Assembly (NCBI GenBank): GCA_002366545.1
Contig: DFBH01000058.1
Span: forward strand, 1-6,072
Direction: 5' to 3'
Source: Candidatus Oleimmundimicrobium americanum
GTDB taxonomy: Bacteria > Actinomycetota > Aquicultoria > UBA3085 > Oleimmundimicrobiaceae
DNA length: 6,072 bases
Shown: in pieces, positions 6,045 through 6,072 of the stretch
Numbering within the stretch: position 1 is the stretch's first letter
Layout: the number at the start of each line of letters is the position of its first letter
The notes under the pieces: generated by a model
Database searches by the model: none
What the model saw: only the letters and a program-made list of their open reading frames with translations
Told to the model about the DNA's origin: nothing
Made by a program: the position numbers and the translations under genes

Positions 6045-6072
6045 GCATAGAGCGCGGAGCGTAGAGCAGAGA
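6045..6072 (+). repeat. degenerate heptad array GCNNNGA, cut by the window end
   Basis: Four successive 7-base units, GCATAGA, GCGCGGA, GCGTAGA and GCAGAGA, share GC at positions 1-2 and GA at 6-7, with only small changes between. The array reaches the last base of the window and may continue. No open frame of note covers it. Confidence 0.5.

Noticed and set aside
1..6072. New defence, toxin-antitoxin, CRISPR or mobile system
   Set aside because: Every gene except the small DUF5679-like one belongs to a well-known housekeeping or flagellar family; no transposase, integrase, spacer array or toxin-like pair is visible.

Overview
The window looks like chromosomal DNA from a flagellated, low-to-moderate GC bacterium. 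It carries the downstream part of a flagellar operon in the order motA-motB-fliL-fliM-fliY, then a tiny zinc-ribbon gene of the DUF5679 type, then gltX (glutamyl-tRNA synthetase). All genes are on the + strand. The motA-motB-fliL-fliM-fliY order, a CheC-like FliY instead of a short FliN, and strong purine-rich ribosome binding sites point to a Gram-positive-type lineage (Firmicutes, a deep anaerobic Actinobacteriota group, or a neighbour). The phylum cannot be fixed from this sequence alone.

Layout. Positions 1-86 hold the tail of whatever precedes motA; all three forward frames have a stop within the first 15 bases. Positions 87-4237 hold five tightly packed flagellar genes: motA and motB overlap by 8 nt, motB-fliL are 5 nt apart, fliL-fliM 15 nt apart, and fliM and fliY overlap by 1 nt. 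MotA and MotB form the torque-generating stator. FliL is the stator-associated basal-body membrane protein. FliM and FliY belong to the C-ring switch that receives CheY-P and sets rotation direction. Positions 4259-4402 encode a 47-residue four-cysteine protein. Positions 4399-4477 hold two consecutive inverted repeats that look like terminators. gltX runs from 4501 to 5979. The last ~105 bases change character: GGGTAAW heptads, a GC-rich perfect hairpin and a second heptad array (GCNNNGA), with no gene.

The main points beyond routine annotation are these. The stator carries the residue signature of sodium-driven PomA/MotP-type motors. MotB has a cysteine where OmpA-like domains usually have a peptidoglycan-binding aspartate. 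FliY keeps only one of its two CheC-type phosphatase motifs intact. A perfect 18-bp hairpin sits 23 nt before the gltX start, leaving little room for a separate promoter. Six of seven genes start with GTG or TTG, and none ends in TGA. I found no mobile element, CRISPR array, RNA gene or clearly new multi-gene system.
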